Source of the DNA: Rhodosporidiobolus odoratus
Taxonomy: Eukaryota; Basidiomycota; Microbotryomycetes; Sporidiobolales; Sporidiobolaceae
Reading direction: 5' to 3'
Length of the DNA: 64,000 nucleotides
NCBI GenBank assembly: GCA_034387635.1
Contig: JAOANU010000005.1
Span: forward strand, 1,364,001-1,428,000
Numbering within the stretch: position 1 is the stretch's first letter; each line of letters opens with the position of its first letter. This document shows positions 49,717 to 63,526 of the stretch, one piece after another. A model generated the notes under the pieces. The model did no database searches and was not told where the DNA came from. It saw nothing but the letters and a program-made list of their open reading frames with translations. Position numbers and translations under genes: made by a program.

Positions 49717-51787
49717 CTAATCAAAGGTGACACCCTGCGCCAGCCCCAACTCGTTGGACCAGTTCAGCGTGCAAGACGAGAACCGACAGTAAGCCCGCCA
49801 AGCGTCTCCACCACTTTCCCTACCCCATCCAGTGCTCTTGTTACCGCCGAAGGGAGCGCTGATCTCTGCGCCGGACGTGGAAGAGTTGACATTGACGATG
49901 CCGCAGTCAGAACCGGCGGGACCGGTGAACTGAAGAGCCGAGGAAAGGTTGCTGCAAAGACAAAAGCAAGAGCGATGGTCAGTCATACGCGAGGGAAAAC
50001 GAGACAGCCTGGGCACGCTGGCAGAACAGGGGAAGAAGCGAAGTAGAGCTTACTTGGTAAAGAGGGAAGACGATAATCCTTGCTCGACAGAGTTGTTGAG
50101 TTCAATCGCTTCTTCGAGAGTCTCGAAAGTCGAGACGTAGAGGACTGCGCAAGTTAGGCGTCAACGCAGAGCTCGAAGGTAACAGACCGCGGGAAGCACT
50201 GACTCGGCGCAAACGTCTCCTGCTTCATAACCTTGACCTTCTCAACATCCCTGACCCGAATGATCGTAGGCTGCACCCAATTCCCGCCAGCCGCATCGCC
50301 CTTCATGGGAAGAACCTCACCACCCACGAGCACCTCCCCACCCTGCTCCTTGGCGGTTTCGATGGCCTTCCTAAATGCGTCGACGGCGGCTTTGCTGTGA
50401 AGGGGGCCGAGGAGGACGCCAGGTTCAAGGGGGTCGCCCATGCGAGAGGCGGTGATGGACTTATAAGCCGAGACAAGGGAAGAGAGGAAAGAATCGGCGA
50501 TGGAAGAGTGGACAAAAGCCCGCCTGGTCGAGGTGCAGCGCTGACCGGCAGTGCCTAAGGCGGCGAAGGTGATCGCTCGCAGTGCTAGAGCTGCGTTCGC
50601 GTCGGGCAGAACGATCGCGGCCTATGCGGAAGGGACAAGGTCAGGACAACAAGAAGACATGGCCCCGCCTACTGCCTGCGTTCTCCAGCCTGAGCCCATA
50701 CATAGTCGCTGGGCGCGGCTCTTCGTAGACAAGGTATAAGGGACGGAGAGGCGAGGAGGAGACACGAGGAAGGAAGAAGCGGAACCGGCAAAAGAGACAG
50801 CTAGAAGAGAAACGTACATTATTCCCGCCAAGTTCGAGGAGGCTCTTGCCAAACCTCCCTGCAACCTGCATACCCACCTCTCGCCCTCGAGCTTCGCTGC
50901 CCGTGAAGCTGAGCAAGTCCACCCTCTTGTCATTGACGAGAGCTTCTCCAGGCTCGGCGCCTCCGCAAGCCAAAGCGGAAAGAGCCGGGTTCAGCTTGTT
51001 TGCAGCGAGAACCTCCTGAATAATCTTGGTGGTAGCGATAGCGGTGAGGGGGGTTGTAGGCGCAGGCTTCCAGATTGTCGAGTTCCCGGTAATGAAGGAG
51101 AGGGCGAAATTCCAGCCGTACACAGCGACCGGGAAGTTGAAGGCTGTTATCTGTGAGCCAGAGGAGGGCAGGACGTGTGTTCAGTTTGCGCCGATTCTTG
51201 GATACACCAGTTTTCTCCAGTCTGGAGAAGAGACAGGAGCAACTTACAACTCCAACGGTTCCAAGCGGGTTGGCAACCTCCATCACCTGATGCTGCGCCC
51301 TTTCACTGGCCACAATCGTCCCTCCGATGCTTCGGCTCAGCCCGACGGCAAAGTCAATCTCGTCAACAAACTCTTGCACCTCCCCCTTGCCTTCGGACAG
51401 GACTTTTCCCATTTCGAGCGAGACGAGCGAGCCCAACTCATCCAACCGGTCATTGAGGGCGCCTCGGATCTGCCGCAAGACTTCTCCGCGTTTTGGTGCG
51501 GGGACATTACGCCAGTCACGGTAGGCAGAGCGACAGGCGGACAGGGCGAGATCCACGTCTTGCTTTGAGGCGGTGCTGACCTGGGCGAGCTGCTCGCCAG
51601 TGGCCGGGTTGTAGGATGTCTGGAGGGGTCCATTGCCGCCCCAGCCTTTGGCGTGTGAGTGGAAGACGCCAGGGATGGGCTGGCCTGAGGTGGGTAGAGA
51701 TAGAGACGAGAGGATGGAAGAGGCGCGAGTCGAGAGGGAGCGCGAGTTGCGGACAATAGTGCGTCGAGATAGCGTACTGACAAGCAT
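49717..51787 (-). CDS. Aldehyde dehydrogenase, ALDH7 (antiquitin / alpha-aminoadipic semialdehyde) type
   Basis: NAD-dependent aldehyde dehydrogenase whose closest named family is ALDH7A1, which oxidises alpha-aminoadipic semialdehyde in lysine breakdown. Blocks in order: [115 protein letters not shown], the general base in SLLELGGNN, the catalytic cysteine in [12 protein letters not shown], and [20 protein letters not shown] at the C-terminus. The EVQEF and [11 protein letters not shown] signatures separate ALDH7 from succinate-semialdehyde dehydrogenases. Start ATG 51787 gives a likely mitochondrial presequence ([20 protein letters not shown]); an in-frame ATG at 51907 would add 40 residues. 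About 540 residues. Confidence 0.9.
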
Positions 51788-52910
51788 CTTGTATCTCTCG
51801 TGTAAGTACAAACGACTCTGGTTGAGCGTGCGAAAGCTAGATGCTCCTCGGAGGATTCGAGAGGAGGTGGGGCCGATCGTTGTCGGCGGCGAGCCGTGCA
51901 TTGGCACACTAATCCTCCCACATTTGCCTATGTACGGACAGCATAGCCTTCGTCGCTGCTGGATGGCATGACAAGTGCAAATTCACGCAAAGTCTTTCTA
52001 AATGTCGGCCGAAAAAATCGTCGATCCACTTTCGATCCAGTCATCGGTGGGGGAGGGGGAGGTAAAAGAGGAAGACTTGTCGTTGCTTGACCTCTCTGCC
52101 TGGCAATCTCCTGCTATGCTGCTGCTCGTATGCAGACTGCCCTCCCTTCCCCTGTTCACGACGACTTCCTCGCTTTTCCTCATCATCCTAGAATCGAAAA
52201 CCCGGCCCCGGCTTCCCTGGCACCTGGCACGGCTACCCCGACCACGGCTTCCCGCAGTGCGGGCGACAAAGCCCGCGGAACCTAGTTCGGCCAGGGTTCG
52301 GACAAGCAGCGTTAAATCTTCTTTCTTGCCTCGCAGGAACACGTGGACGTTGCGAGGAACGTCGGCCGACCCCGCCTTAGAACAACCGTTTTTTCAGCTT
52401 CCCTGCTCAAGCAGTCACGTCGACTCGTGGCGCCCGCTCGCGCGGTTCGCTTCGCTCGGCAGCTGGCAGAGTGCAAGCACCCTGCTCGCGTTGCTCAGAC
52501 CTCCGGTCGACGATCCGGAGCGCACAAAGCGCGAGGCGTTACCTTGGGTCAGCCCGTCACCATCTTTCTTCTGTCACCTACGCCTGTAGAGTCCGACCGA
52601 CACTCTAGTTGGTACCAGCGTCGATTGTATTATATCGAAGCGCCGTCGCCACGTCTCGTCACGAGCGCCGAAGAACGCACCTTCAGTCGGGTTTTCCTGG
52701 TCGAGACTGACGCGCCCCGCAAACTACAGCCCGTTGGTTCATCAGCAACGCGGTCGAAAAGCGGTTGCAGTAACATCGGCAGGAACGGCGTGAGGACCGA
52801 ACCATCTTGCCAGCTCACCTTTCGGAACTTTCCGCTTTTTTCTACATACCTTCCATTGCATCCACCTCCCGCACCCGCCTTCGCTTCTCACCGCCATTGC
52901 ATCGTCAGCA
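51788..52910. other. 1.1-kb divergent intergenic region
   Basis: It lies between the ALDH7 gene (minus) and an F-box gene (plus). Two overlapping plus-strand frames (52002-52589 and 52343-52960, about 200 codons each) cover much of it, but both are Arg/Ser/Pro-rich without domains. The second runs past the F-box start in another frame, so I treat both as chance. The final 100 bases are a pyrimidine-rich leader. Confidence 0.45.
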
Positions 52911-54520
52911 ATGTCTTCGTCCGTCCTACATCACAGTTCGCCACGCTCAGGCGACGCTGACTGCTCAAACCTGTCAGCTTCTTCCACCGACCAGAATTCT
53001 TCTCCTCTACTTCCCGATTTCGCCCTCTCTTCCGCCGCCTCTCGTCTCCCGTACGAGCTCCTGCACACCATCTTCCTCCTCACAGTCACCTCTTCCTCAC
53101 GTCCTCCGCATGGCGGCTCTCCGAAGTCCTGGTATTCCTTCGAATCAACCGCTCCCTTCTGCCTCGTCTGCAAGGCCTGGCGGGCGCCGGCACAATCCCT
53201 TCTGTTCTCTTCCGTCGCCCTCATCGGCCACCGTCGCGCCTCCCTCTTCCTCCGCACCGCCCTCACCCCTGCTCTTTCGCTCGCGGACAGAACGACGACT
53301 CTCGTCCTCGGCGTTGACCCCGGCGTGGAAAGCTCGCGCAATGGATCTCTAGGGCAGGCCGAGACGTCGAGACTGCTCGTGTCAGCCCTCGAAGCTTGCC
53401 CAGTTGCCGTCCACCTCCACATCCGTCCCCTCTCGCACCTAATCCGATCTCGCTTGCAAGCCGCGGTCTTCTCGCCTGCTCGACAAATCCGTAGCATCAT
53501 CCTATCACCCCGCATACTCGATTCGCTTCCGTGGTCGGGTCAGCTCTGGTTGGCTGAAGATTCGACGATGCCCATCACCTCACTCGAAAACCTCGAAATC
53601 ACCACCTTCGTCGTCCCCGCCGAACGAAGAATGGGCCCCCTCACTTTTCCAACCTTGTCACTCAGACGCCTCAAGATCCATTACGACTATCCGCCGGAGA
53701 TTTTGAACGAAGCGCTGAGCCAAGCGCCGTTGCTGGAGTTCGTGGATCTGTATTTTGAGCGGTTGGAAAGTGCTGGCCGCATGATCGAGACGCTGCGGGT
53801 CTCGGCGCCAAATGTCAAGGACATGCGATATCTCTGTGCGTAGTCTCCTTCCTGGCATCCTTCTCGAGTTGTAGCAACTGACCTCGCTTTTCCGATCACT
53901 CCTGCTCTCCTCCTCAACTTGCTGTCCTGCCATTGCCCGCTCCACTCTTCGACCCACTCTCAGCCAACCCCATCCATTCCGAGCTCGAACACCTCGCCGC
54001 CTCTCCCCCGTCCCGACCCCTTTTCGACGTCCTCCTCCCTTCCTTCACACGCCTCACCTCCCTCCGAACTTCCGCAACCGACATCTCCCCCCTCTCGCTT
54101 CTCTCCCTCCCTCCCAATCTGCAAAGCTTACACATTCGCAGCTTGAACGTCCATTCCCGTTTCACGTGCTCGGCGTTACTCGAAGTGCTCGATTGGAAAG
54201 ACCTCGTCTTCCCTGAAGCGTTCAGGAAATTGACCGTGGTGGATGCGCCGGAGATGTGGGAGAGAGAGGGGAGAGACGAGACTGCGCTCGAAGAGGTTCG
54301 GGAGAGGTTGGGTCAACGAGGGGTGTCGTTCGTTTTCAAGATGGATTTTGAGGAGGAAGGCGAGACGGACGCGGATGGGAGTGGAAGTGGGTATGGAACT
54401 GGGACTGGGACTGGGAATGGGACTGGGAATGGGACTGGGAATGGGACTGGGAATGGGAATGGCCATGTCCATGAGTACGGAGGTGTGACGGCGGTCGAGA
54501 GCCTGGAGGAGGAGGAATAG
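52911..54520 (+). CDS. F-box-like protein with C-terminal Gly-Thr-Asn repeat
   Basis: Probable F-box adaptor protein, target unknown. After a Ser-rich start (MSSSVLHHSSPRSGDADCSN) the F-box-like segment reads AASRLPYELLHTIFLLTVTS, then APFCLVCKAWRAPAQSLLFS and SVALIGHRRASLFLRTAL, typical of basidiomycete F-box proteins. Leucine-rich strands follow (LENLEITTFVV, LSLRRLKIHYDYPPEILNE, LLEFVDLYFERLES). An intron (GTGCGT near 53841 to CTCTCAG near 53965) joins RYL to NPIHSELEHLA in frame. The second exon continues with LLSLPPNLQSLHIRSLNVHS. Near its end a 12-bp tandem repeat encodes a GTGNGTGN run, followed by an acidic tail ending ESLEEEE. Confidence 0.7.
54393..54462 (+). repeat. in-frame 12-bp minisatellite
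   Basis: About five copies of the unit GGGACTGGGAAT, some shortened to a 6-bp half. They keep the reading frame and encode alternating GTG and NG residues near the C-terminus of the F-box-like protein. A 12-bp period means copy-number change would not break the frame. Confidence 0.85.
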
Positions 54521-54915
54521 CGGGTTTTTGGATGCGGTTGTTTTGCTTCCGCTGTGGCTGGCGGTCGTCGCTTATAAGCTTCGCACATTCTCTCTACATA
54601 GACTCGTTGGCTCTCGTCATTATACGATCATAGCGCATTCGCATATCAAGACTGGTTTCTGCCTTTTACCCTCGGCATCCCGAAGAGCCGTGTAACCTGG
54701 AAAAGGGCAATACGGCGATTGAGGGAGCGTCTCATAGCGCACAAGCCACGAGGATGGGCGGATTTCCAAATCCCTTCGCTACCGACACGAGAACGAGCGC
54801 ACGAGTCCGTTCCCGCTGAACGCTCAGCCATGGTAGGGAACGTTCGCTGTACATGACCCATCTTCACACACAACTACATATGTATAGGTGACCTCATCCT
54901 GTATCCGCCTATCGA
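54521..54915. other. convergent intergenic region
   Basis: 395 bp between two stop codons. ACATATGTATAGGTG and nearby AT-rich words around 54875 may serve 3'-end formation. No gene is seen. Confidence 0.55.
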
Positions 54916-56142
54916 TCACCCTGGGCCGCTTGCCCTTCCATGAATCCCAGAAGTCGCCGGCAAGCTCGGAGGAATAGGCGGCAAGGTAGGAGGCGCCAAC
55001 GGGACGTTCCCCGTCGAAACTTGAGCGCCATAAGCATGCGGGTACGAGAACTGCGGTCCGCCTACAGCTGAAGCTGAAGGGACGGGGCTTGGGCCGGTCG
55101 AGGCGGGAGCATAGGGAGGTGGGAGGGCAGTCGGGTTATTGGCCGCGCCGGCGGGAGGAAAGACGGGTGGGTTGAGTGGAGCAGCTGGGAAGGCGGGTGG
55201 AGGAACCGAGGACAAGGAGGAAGATGGGGTCATGGTCGGGGCGGTCAGGGACGGACGCGGGGCGGAGGGGGCAGAGGTGAGAGTGGCGGGAGCGCCAGGA
55301 GGAGGAGAGGCGAGCTCGTCGACTTGGTCGCTGCCGGTTGCGATGGCGTAAGGTGAAAACTCGTCTGTGCCAAGTCAAGTCCGCATCAATGCCTTGCGAC
55401 TAAGGCGGGAAGCGGAATCTCGCAGCTCACCTCCCTGCCAACTCGGAAGCTTCAGGCTTCTCCCGCCGACGCCGAAGATGACCACGGACCCCTTAGTCCA
55501 CCTTCTCGGTCTCGGCGTGTTAGTCTTGAGAGCTTGCGGAGGGAGATAACCAGCGCCGAGTTTCGGAGGTGCGCCAATCGCAGCAGTAGAAACCTTACCA
55601 CCGGCAGTTGGGGTGGCTGCTCCAGAGCCTGAAGCGGCAGCAGGACTGCCAGGTGTGGCTATACGGAGATCAGCAGAGTTAGTACGCTGAGCTTGCCCGA
55701 CATAGGAAAGGCGAGGTCGTACCGGCTCCTTCAGCCAGGTTCCTGCGCAGAGGGACTCGTGAGTACCGCATAGTAGAGAGCGATTAGGGAACCCAACGTA
55801 CCCCTTGAGGCCCTTCCTCCATCCTTTGCCGACTCCCGGTTCGCCCGTTTTCTTGCTCGTCTTTTTCTTCTTGGGTTTGGGTTCACCATTTGGACCTTCT
55901 TCGGCGGGCTTCTTCTTCGGTGCTTTTGGCTTCTTGGCCGGGGGCGCGGCGAGTGCGGAAGCAGCAGTGGGGCCAGGCTGCTGAGGGAGAGGTGCGGTGG
56001 ATGAGGTGGAGAGAGTGGGAAGCGGAGGGGGAGCGCCGCCTGGGAGAGCGGGGAGGGCGCCAAAGGATGCTCCGGTAGGTGCTGAGAGTGACAGTGGTGG
56101 TGGTTGAGGCATTAGAGGCAGTGCTTGAGATGGGTCTGCCAT
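54916..56142 (-). CDS. Probable INO80 chromatin-remodelling complex subunit Ies4-like
   Basis: Nuclear, low-complexity protein of about 340 residues. The start MADPSQALPLMPQPPPLSLS opens a Pro/Ala/Ser-rich arm. Next is a Lys-rich stretch (AKKPKAPKKKPAEEG, KPKKKKTSKKTGEPG) leading into VGKGWRKGLKG. After two introns come IGAPPKLGAGYLPPQALKTN, TPRPRRWTKGSVVIFGVGGR and SLKLPSWQGG. The combination of a basic arm, a PxLG block and PR.W.K....F...G....P.W is what I recall of fungal Ies4 (INO80_Ies4 family). The remaining Ser/Pro/Ala tail carries no motif and ends HGRASGPG. The assignment is tentative; any lysine-rich chromatin-associated protein of similar layout could fit. Confidence 0.55.
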
Positions 56143-56701
56143 TGTCTTCGAGGTGAAGAGAGGCGCGGTTGTGGACGGGGTGAGTTCGGTAGATCGGGTC
56201 GATGTGAGGTGCTTAGGACTACCTGATGATAGTGATACACGTGGCAAGCTTCTTCCACGCAGTCTTAGGCGTAACTGAGCGAGTTGTGAACAGCTAAACC
56301 TCGTCCTTCGCTTCTCATTATTGACCATCCCAACTCTCGTCTTGCTGCGTTCACTACAACGCTCAGCCGCTTAGGATCTCATCAAGCGATTGTCCGCGCA
56401 TCTGCCGAAGCTCGACTGAACCGTCAGCGCTTTGCCATCCGCGAGTTTCCTCATCAAAAACTACGGTCGCCGCCTCACGTCCCGTTGTAAGTCTGAGAAA
56501 CGTCAAGCCTCTCACTCGAGCATCCTGTGTTACATCGCGTTGGCGACATGGATCAGCGGCACGAGCTAGTCTTGTCTTGAGATTTCTTGAGTCGGATCAA
56601 TCAAGTCGAGGAGGAGAACCGATACTCGCGCGGGAGAAGGCATACAGGCGAGCATTGCGACTCTCTCTCCAGAAGGAACTGACGCGCCTTGCCCACAGAC
56701 T
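56143..56701. promoter_or_regulatory. divergent promoter Ies4-like / uL2m
   Basis: 559 bp between start codons. Short frames on both strands are unsupported. No TATA box or known motif stands out. Confidence 0.3.
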
Positions 56702-58394
56702 ATGGCGTCCCTCGCCCGCTCTTCCCGAACTCTGCTCCGCACTTCCCTTCCCTCCCGGACCTTCTCTACCTCGTCAGTCGTTGCCAAACCCTCGACATCC
56801 TCGACTGCCGCCGCCTCGTCTTCCGGCAGGCCCCACCGTGTCCTGACCTTCGCCAAGAAGTCGGGCACCTCAAATTTCAAGACCTACCTGCCAGTCACTC
56901 CTTCCCTCCGTCAGCTCCGTCAACCCATCTCCGAACACTTGCACAAGGGCGGTCCTTACCGCCCGCTGACCGAAGCAAAGCGCTCGACGGGCGGCCGCAA
57001 CGCTCACGGTCGCATCACGACCCGCGCTCGAGGAGGTGGTCACAAACGCCGCATCCGTCTCGTCGACTTTACCCGCCGCGAGACAGGCGAGCAGACGGTT
57101 CTTCGCATCGAGTACGACCCCGGACGGAGTGCTCACATCGCCCTCATCAAGCACAACATCTCTGAGGCTCTGAGCTATATTCTCGCGCCAGCAACCCTTC
57201 GCGCCGGCGACATTGTCCAGTCCTTCCGGTCGGGTGTTCCCGACTCGTTCCTCCTCCGGACCGAGTCCGAGTCGTCTGACTTTGACGAGTTCGACCCCGC
57301 CGCCCCGCAAAGCGTCCTTCCCCCCTCTCCCTCTTCCCCCTCCTGCCAGCCCGCTTCTCTCGCCCAAATCGACATTTCCGCCCTCCGTTCCCTCGCCCTC
57401 AAGCCTGGAAACTGTCTCCCCATCCGTCTCATCCCCGTCGGTACCATCGTCCACGCCCTCACCCTCGCCCCCGACGGTCCCGCCGTGCTCGAACGCTCGG
57501 CCGGTTCCTCGGCCCGCATCATCTCGGCGTCTTCGCCGGGCGGCAAGCATGCCCAGGTCAGGTTGAGCAGTGGAGAGGTCAGGTTGGTCGGGTTGGAGTG
57601 CTTTGCTAGTATTGGGTCGGTTAGCAATCAGGATCATGGCAATACGAACTTGGGTAAGGCTGGCAGGATGAGGTGGTTGGGCTTCAGGTCGGTCCTTGTC
57701 CTCTCTGGTCCTTTGTTACCTTGTGGTTCGATTACTGACCTTTCCACCCCTGCTTCGCATTCGCCTTGTTTCGTTGCAGGCCGCAATCTCGCGGTGTCGC
57801 CATGAACGCGTACGTCTTTCATGCCTCCCCTTTTGCCCATGGCGGGTTTCCTTCTCAAAGCTAGATACGCGCGACGCTTTGAGGCGACGAGCTCTCGGGC
57901 ATGCAGCTCGAGAACCTTGGTTGACAAACGTTCTTCCGTGCTCTTTTTATGCTCTTTTTATGCTCTTTTTATGCTACAGGACGGATCATCCTCATGGCGG
58001 TGGGCGTGGTAAATCCAAGGGTAACAACAAGCGAGTGGACGTGTTCGGCAGTAAGTGTCTCTCTCCCTCTCTCGCTTGCCTGGCTTGCCTCTTCTTCTCG
58101 CTTTCCTTCCCCTCCAACCATGTCTTTCTTGCCCTCTCTGCTGGACGCGAGCTCACGATGCATTGTCGTCTTGCTTGCAGATGGTGCCGACGGTCAACGT
58201 ACCCGTCCGCCTGCGGGCAAGAATGGCAACAAGTTTGTTGTGCGTCTTCTTTTTCCTGCATTCTTCCCAGTCTCTTTCACCACCCTGCCCAGTCTCGAGT
58301 ACGGAGTCTGTCCCCGCTCGAAAAGGATACTGATGCTGTGCTGACTGCCGTACAGGTTCGCGAGCGTCCTCGTGGCGGCGAGAAGAGGCGATGA
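56702..58394 (+). CDS. RML2: Mitochondrial large ribosomal subunit protein uL2m
   Basis: rRNA-binding protein of the mitochondrial 54S subunit, next to the peptidyl-transferase centre. The presequence (MASLARSSRTLLRTSLPSRT) precedes the L2 RNA-binding fold: KTYLPVTPSLRQLRQPISEH, STGGRNAHGRITTRARGGGH, KRRIRLVDFTRR, RIEYDPGRSAHIALI and LRAGDIVQSFRSG. A roughly 50-residue Ser/Pro insert separates this from LKPGNCLPIRLIPVGTIVHA. The C-terminal half has SSARIISASSPGGKHAQVRL, SNQDHGNTNLGKAGRMRWLG, RPQSRGVAMN and DHPHGGGRGKSKGNNKR, the invariant L2 loop with its functional His. The final short exons give RPPAGKNGNKFVVRERPRGG and a TGA at 58392. Four introns in the last 700 bases place the conserved loop on its own exon. 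Confidence 0.93.
57940..57975 (+). repeat. triplicated T-rich 11-mer at an intron 3' end
   Basis: Three tandem copies of about GCTCTTTTTAT immediately precede the acceptor GCTACAG of the uL2m intron before the DHPHGGG exon. They replace the usual mixed pyrimidine tract. Coordinates are good to one or two bases. Confidence 0.75.
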
Positions 58395-58738
58395 ACGTAA
58401 GGTTGGAGGCAGGGGTAGAAGGGCATGGTGTAACAGGTGGACTGTCGCCCGTGGCCTATGTCATGAGATAAGGTATGGAAGGTGTTTACTAGCATGTGCA
58501 CTCGAAAACAAGGAGAGGAACGCTCGCAGACATGTCGACTCCTTTTCTGTTCCGTCTTGTTCATCTCGATCCGCTGCTTCTGCTCTAGCCGACTGTCAAG
58601 GATACGACTGAGCTCTCAGACGCACACCCGATTATTGACTTTGTCCCAGAGGATCTCGAGTGATAGCACAGGCCGCTGGCAATTCCCCCCTCCCGACGTT
58701 GTCAACTCTCTACAACTTGATACAACAAGTGAACCAAG
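58395..58738. other. intergenic region uL2m / protein kinase
   Basis: 344 bp between two plus-strand genes. The frames present are short and unsupported. Confidence 0.5.
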
Positions 58739-61853
<3,115 letters not shown>

Positions 61854-62269
61854 ATTCTTTGCCGTCCACCTGCTACCCCCGGATACCCTCTTCTCTATAC
61901 CTATCTTGCCCGGCCTCTCGTCAATTACCCTCATCCGCTCTTTACCTCTCTCGTCTTCAACTTCTTCCTCGCCGATTCATTCCGCCATTGTCAGTTGTCT
62001 TATTCTCGCGCCGTTTCTGATCTTGATCTTCGTGCTCGCAACTGTTTCTTTCCACCCGTTTTCCCTCGTAGATATTGCCCGGGTCTGCCTGGTTCATCAG
62101 ATGTGCAAGTGCCGTCTCTGTCGTGATACACGCGGCCGGGCCGCTAGCAGCTCGTCTCTCGCCTGATCGTACGCATCGCCTCGACGGGGAAGATTTGGGA
62201 CTGCACACGTCTCAACGAGCTAGACCGCGACTCGACGGCTTGGTTTCATACTCGGGTAGCTGCCAGTGA
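61854..62269. other. intergenic region upstream of cytochrome b5
   Basis: 416 bp after the kinase stop. A plus-strand frame (61906-62166) contains a hydrophobic run from a pyrimidine-rich tract but no other support. An in-frame TGA directly precedes ATG 62270. Confidence 0.4.
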
Positions 62270-62443
62270 ATGCACAGTAGCTTCTCACGGCCTCTCGATA
62301 TAGATTTGAACTCGCGGATCCCCTCATCTCATCCAATCGCCGCTCGCCAATCTCGTTCTCCTCTTCTCGTCCGCCCCGCCTTCGTCCTCGTCTTAGCACT
62401 ATTGCTATACCTCGCATACTCTCTGGTAACTACTCCGAGCAGT

Positions 62444-63227
62444 ATGAGCAAGGTGCGCCTCAGCCTCGTTGCCTGCCCCGTCCTCCGCCTCATCCCCCCA
62501 CTCTCGGGTGATCCGGCTCCACTCTCGCTCATCCTACACCGCCTTTACTGATCTTTACGGATGCATGTTATGGCAGACAATCACACTACAAGAAGTAGCC
62601 GAGCACAAGTCAGCAGAGTCGGCGTGGTTGATTGTTGAAAATCAGGTTTACGATGTTACCGAGTTTCTCGTCAGTCTATCCCCAGTCACTCATACCCTAC
62701 CGAAACGACGCCACCTTTGGAACGACGCCGAAATCACTGACGCTTCATTCCGCACCATGCAGGATGACCACCCTGGTGCGCCGCTGTCCTTCCCCGTTTT
62801 CCTGATTGTCAACTTCCTTTCCTTCTGTTCCGTTGTCGACTCTCTCGTCCTCCCCACATGCCTCTATTGTCTTGAAATTGTCACCCTAACCCTTGACTTG
62901 ACACAGGTGGTCGAAAGGTCCTGTTGAATCAATGTGGAAAGGACGCGACCGAGAAATTCTGGCGTGCGTTACCTTTTCTCCCAATCACCACGTTTCGTAA
63001 TTTCTTTGGTTTCCTCTCCGCAATCGGCCTGTCATGAGGACGACACAGCTTACCCACTGGACCGGGGGTGTCCGCAGAGTTCCACTCAAAAAAGGTGCTG
63101 GAGAAGACGGCCAAACCGTATCTAATCGGGACTGGTGCGTTCAGCTTTTCCTCCTGCTTGTACGCGCTGCACTATGCACAGGCTCGAAAGACTTTCCTTT
63201 GCAGTGGCGGCATCCGCCAAGCTGTGA
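62444..63227 (+). CDS. Small cytochrome b5-domain protein
   Basis: One-electron haem carrier of cytochrome b5 type, usually feeding desaturases, hydroxylases or sterol enzymes. From ATG 62444 the five exons give MSK, TITLQEVAEHKSAESAWLIV with ENQVYDVTEFL, DDHPGG, RKVLLNQCGKDATEKFWQFH, SKKVLEKTAKPYLIGTV and AASAKL, about 83 residues. The two axial haem ligands are the His of HPGG and the His of WQFHS. Every junction is in frame; the last uses CTTTGCAG and reaches a TGA at 63225. There is no C-terminal membrane tail. The same frame is open upstream to an ATG at 62270 with a hydrophobic span, so a longer anchored form is possible (see Findings). Exon 62763-62775 is a 13-nt microexon. Confidence 0.85.
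62763..62775 (+). other. 13-nt microexon carrying the haem-ligand His
   Basis: GATGACCACCCTG lies between a CATGCAG acceptor and a GTGCGC donor. With the next exon it forms DDHPGG, the invariant haem-binding motif of cytochrome b5. Confidence 0.8.
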
Positions 63228-63526
63228 GGGCTGTATCGGTTGCGCCTTGCTCTGTTGTAACACCTCCCGTTCGACCTTCCCAACTCCGGTGTTTTTTTCT
63301 CCTTGTTCTCGCAGTCCGTCACCGCCCGCAACAGACCGATGCATGGCGGTAAGTCAGCAGGTACGTATGGTGCCGTGCCGCAGATCTCAAAGGCACGCCG
63401 TTGAGATCAAAGCCGGCAACACCGCGGATGGGGCGCAGCTGCCTCTTCCCTCCTCTTTCCTTTGTGCGCCCTCTTTCGCCGAGCTTTCCTCTCAGGCGTC
63501 TCCGCCACGACAGCGGAAACATAACT
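63228..63526. other. intergenic region cytochrome b5 / right-edge gene
   Basis: 299 bp holding the 3' end of cytochrome b5 and the leader of the next gene. A poly-T run (TGTTTTTTTCTCC) lies near 63290. No gene is seen. Confidence 0.45.

Noticed and set aside
49717..51787. Succinate-semialdehyde dehydrogenase (UGA2) as identity of the aldehyde dehydrogenase
   Set aside because: The [13 protein letters not shown] and [11 protein letters not shown] blocks fit ALDH7/antiquitin rather than the GabD/UGA2 group.
52002..52960. Two overlapping plus-strand frames of about 200 codons in the ALDH7/F-box spacer
   Set aside because: Random-looking composition and no family features. They overlap each other, and one overlaps the F-box start in a different frame. 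Long stop-free runs are common at this GC content.
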